Assembly: GCF_003971255.1 (NCBI RefSeq)
Contig: NZ_CP034660.1
Span: 3,906,001-3,970,000, forward strand
Direction: 5' to 3'
Source of the DNA: Colwellia sp. Arc7-635
Lineage (GTDB): Bacteria > Pseudomonadota > Gammaproteobacteria > Enterobacterales > Alteromonadaceae
Length of the DNA: 64,000 nucleotides
Part shown: positions 63,981 through 64,000 of the stretch, in pieces
Layout: the number at the start of each line of letters is the position of its first letter
Position numbering within the stretch: the first letter of the stretch is position 1
Translations under genes and position numbers: made by a program
The notes under the pieces: generated by a model
The model's input: the letters and a program-made list of their open reading frames with translations, nothing else
What the model was told of the DNA's origin: nothing
The model's database searches: none

Positions 63981-64000
63981 CTTTAATTAGATTACTTAAC

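Overview
The window is an AT-rich gammaproteobacterial chromosome segment. It holds almost the whole polar-flagellum locus, followed by a tRNA gene and a block of central carbon metabolism. Gene content, the FlrA/FlrB/FlrC regulators, FlhF/FlhG, FlgO/FlgP/FlgT and the two short flagellins are typical of Vibrio-, Shewanella- and Colwellia-like marine bacteria with one polar, sodium- or proton-driven flagellum. Protein style and the interspersed TACCAAT...ATTGGTA repeats make me favour Alteromonadales, most likely Colwelliaceae. This is inference; no marker gene for taxonomy lies in the window.

Layout, left to right. (1) 1-23487, all minus strand: flhG (cut by the window edge), flhF, flhA; flhB-fliR-fliQ-fliP-fliO-fliN-fliM-fliL-fliK (export apparatus, C-ring, hook-length control); fliJ-fliI-fliH-fliG-fliF-fliE (ATPase complex, rotor, MS ring); flrC-flrB-flrA (two-component pair and master regulator). 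(2) 23915-29244, plus strand: an accessory operon with a 58-residue unknown protein, an MptE-like/DUF115 protein, a cobalamin-binding radical SAM enzyme and a large Maf-type flagellin glycosyltransferase with a TPR-like tail. (3) 29331-34522, minus strand: five genes for a CMP-activated nonulosonic acid, best matching legionaminic acid (legB, legG, legI, ptmE, legF). (4) 34585-39259, minus strand: FliT-like chaperone, fliS, fliD, flaG and two flagellins. (5) 39394-52230, minus strand: flgL to flgB, then cheR and cheV. (6) 52421-57044: flgA, flgM, flgN (plus), flgP and flgO (minus), flgT (plus). (7) 57281-57356: tRNA-Arg(CCU). (8) 58190-63980, plus strand: tkt, epd, pgk, fba.

The genes form one programme. 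FlrA with sigma-54 should start flrBC, fliE and flhA transcription. Phosphorylated FlrC with sigma-54 should then start the hook/basal-body genes and one flagellin. FlgM export releases sigma-28 for the late genes. The sequence supports this: good sigma-54 -24/-12 elements lie before flhA, fliK, fliE, flrB, the first flagellin, flgF and flgO, and sigma-28 elements lie before the second flagellin and flgM. Areas 2 and 3 look like a flagellin decoration module: area 3 makes the activated sugar, the Maf protein should attach it, and the radical SAM enzyme and small protein are unexplained and the most interesting part. The sugar pathway is incomplete here, since the aminotransferase and N-acetyltransferase steps are not encoded in this window.

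Other notable structures are two copies of a non-coding inverted-repeat-ended element (one ending exactly at the flgP stop codon), an 18-bp perfect palindrome before flrA, four copies of a DDAHTLPVP motif in FliK, and a 48-residue membrane protein gene near the tRNA. No transposase, integrase, CRISPR array or rRNA was seen.
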